Shown: piece after piece, positions 31,617 to 32,787 of the stretch | How the letters are laid out: the number at the start of each line of letters is the position of its first letter | How positions within the stretch are numbered: the stretch's first letter is position 1 | NCBI GenBank assembly: GCA_025358075.1 | Contig: JANYKU010000013.1 | Span: forward strand, 1 to 32,787 | DNA length: 32,787 nt | From: Ilumatobacteraceae bacterium | GTDB lineage: Bacteria > Actinomycetota > Acidimicrobiia > Acidimicrobiales > Ilumatobacteraceae | Reading direction: 5' to 3' | Notes under the pieces: model-generated | Told to the model about the DNA's origin: nothing | The model's database searches: none | The model's input: only the letters and a program-made list of their open reading frames with translations | Made by a program: the position numbers and the translations under genes

Positions 31617-32787
<1,171 letters not shown>

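Overview
The window is a high-GC, densely packed stretch of a chromosome from an actinobacterium. An INO1-type inositol-phosphate synthase, a DUF222 (13E12-type) gene carrying a mycobacterial-style SOS box, a DUF3054 protein, an ilvB-ilvN-ilvC operon and several leaderless-type promoters all point that way. The gene styles recall Acidimicrobiia such as Ilumatobacter, but that finer placement is inference. I see no rRNA, tRNA, CRISPR array, insertion sequence or phage gene.

Left part (1-12.1 kb): a catabolic and uptake block. It opens with the 3' end of a carnitine/fatty acyl-CoA ligase-like gene and a multi-pass membrane protein of unknown function. A minus-strand operon follows: BKACE (beta-keto acid cleavage enzyme), a citrate synthase-family protein, and a carnitine 3-dehydrogenase fused to a betainyl-CoA thioesterase-type domain. 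This set matches the aerobic carnitine to glycine betaine route: carnitine is oxidised to 3-dehydrocarnitine, BKACE cleaves that with acetyl-CoA to acetoacetate and betainyl-CoA, and the thioesterase releases betaine. Divergent from it are an SDR oxidoreductase and a complete peptide-type ABC importer (lipoprotein, two permeases, one fused double ATPase). The SDR start region is an unusual three-copy tandem repeat in which every unit carries a Shine-Dalgarno sequence and a start codon.

Middle part (12.1-23.4 kb): ilvD, an FMN-dependent alpha-hydroxyacid dehydrogenase, DUF3054 and flavin reductase genes on the minus strand, 5-formyl-THF cyclo-ligase and a PLP-dependent threonine dehydratase-like enzyme. 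Next is a tight four-gene operon of a small exported helical protein, a small lipoprotein, an OmpR-type response regulator and a histidine kinase, with a Crp-like palindrome upstream. Inositol-3-phosphate synthase and several conserved actinobacterial proteins of unknown function follow.

Right part (23.4-32.8 kb): a small membrane protein, a solitary RecF/OLD-like ATPase, ThpR, and a decayed stretch of about 680 bp. Beyond it lies a DUF222/HNH gene whose nuclease domain has been deleted but whose promoter and SOS box survive. Then come an MFS exporter, a winged-helix (HTH_42) protein, and the ilvB-ilvN-ilvC operon. The last is preceded by a textbook attenuator: leader peptide [13 protein letters not shown], a hairpin next to its stop codon, and an intrinsic terminator with a T tract.

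The best candidates for something undescribed are the citrate synthase-family gene translationally coupled inside a carnitine operon, the tandem start-site repeat, the four-gene secreted protein/two-component operon, and the SOS-controlled DUF222 relic.
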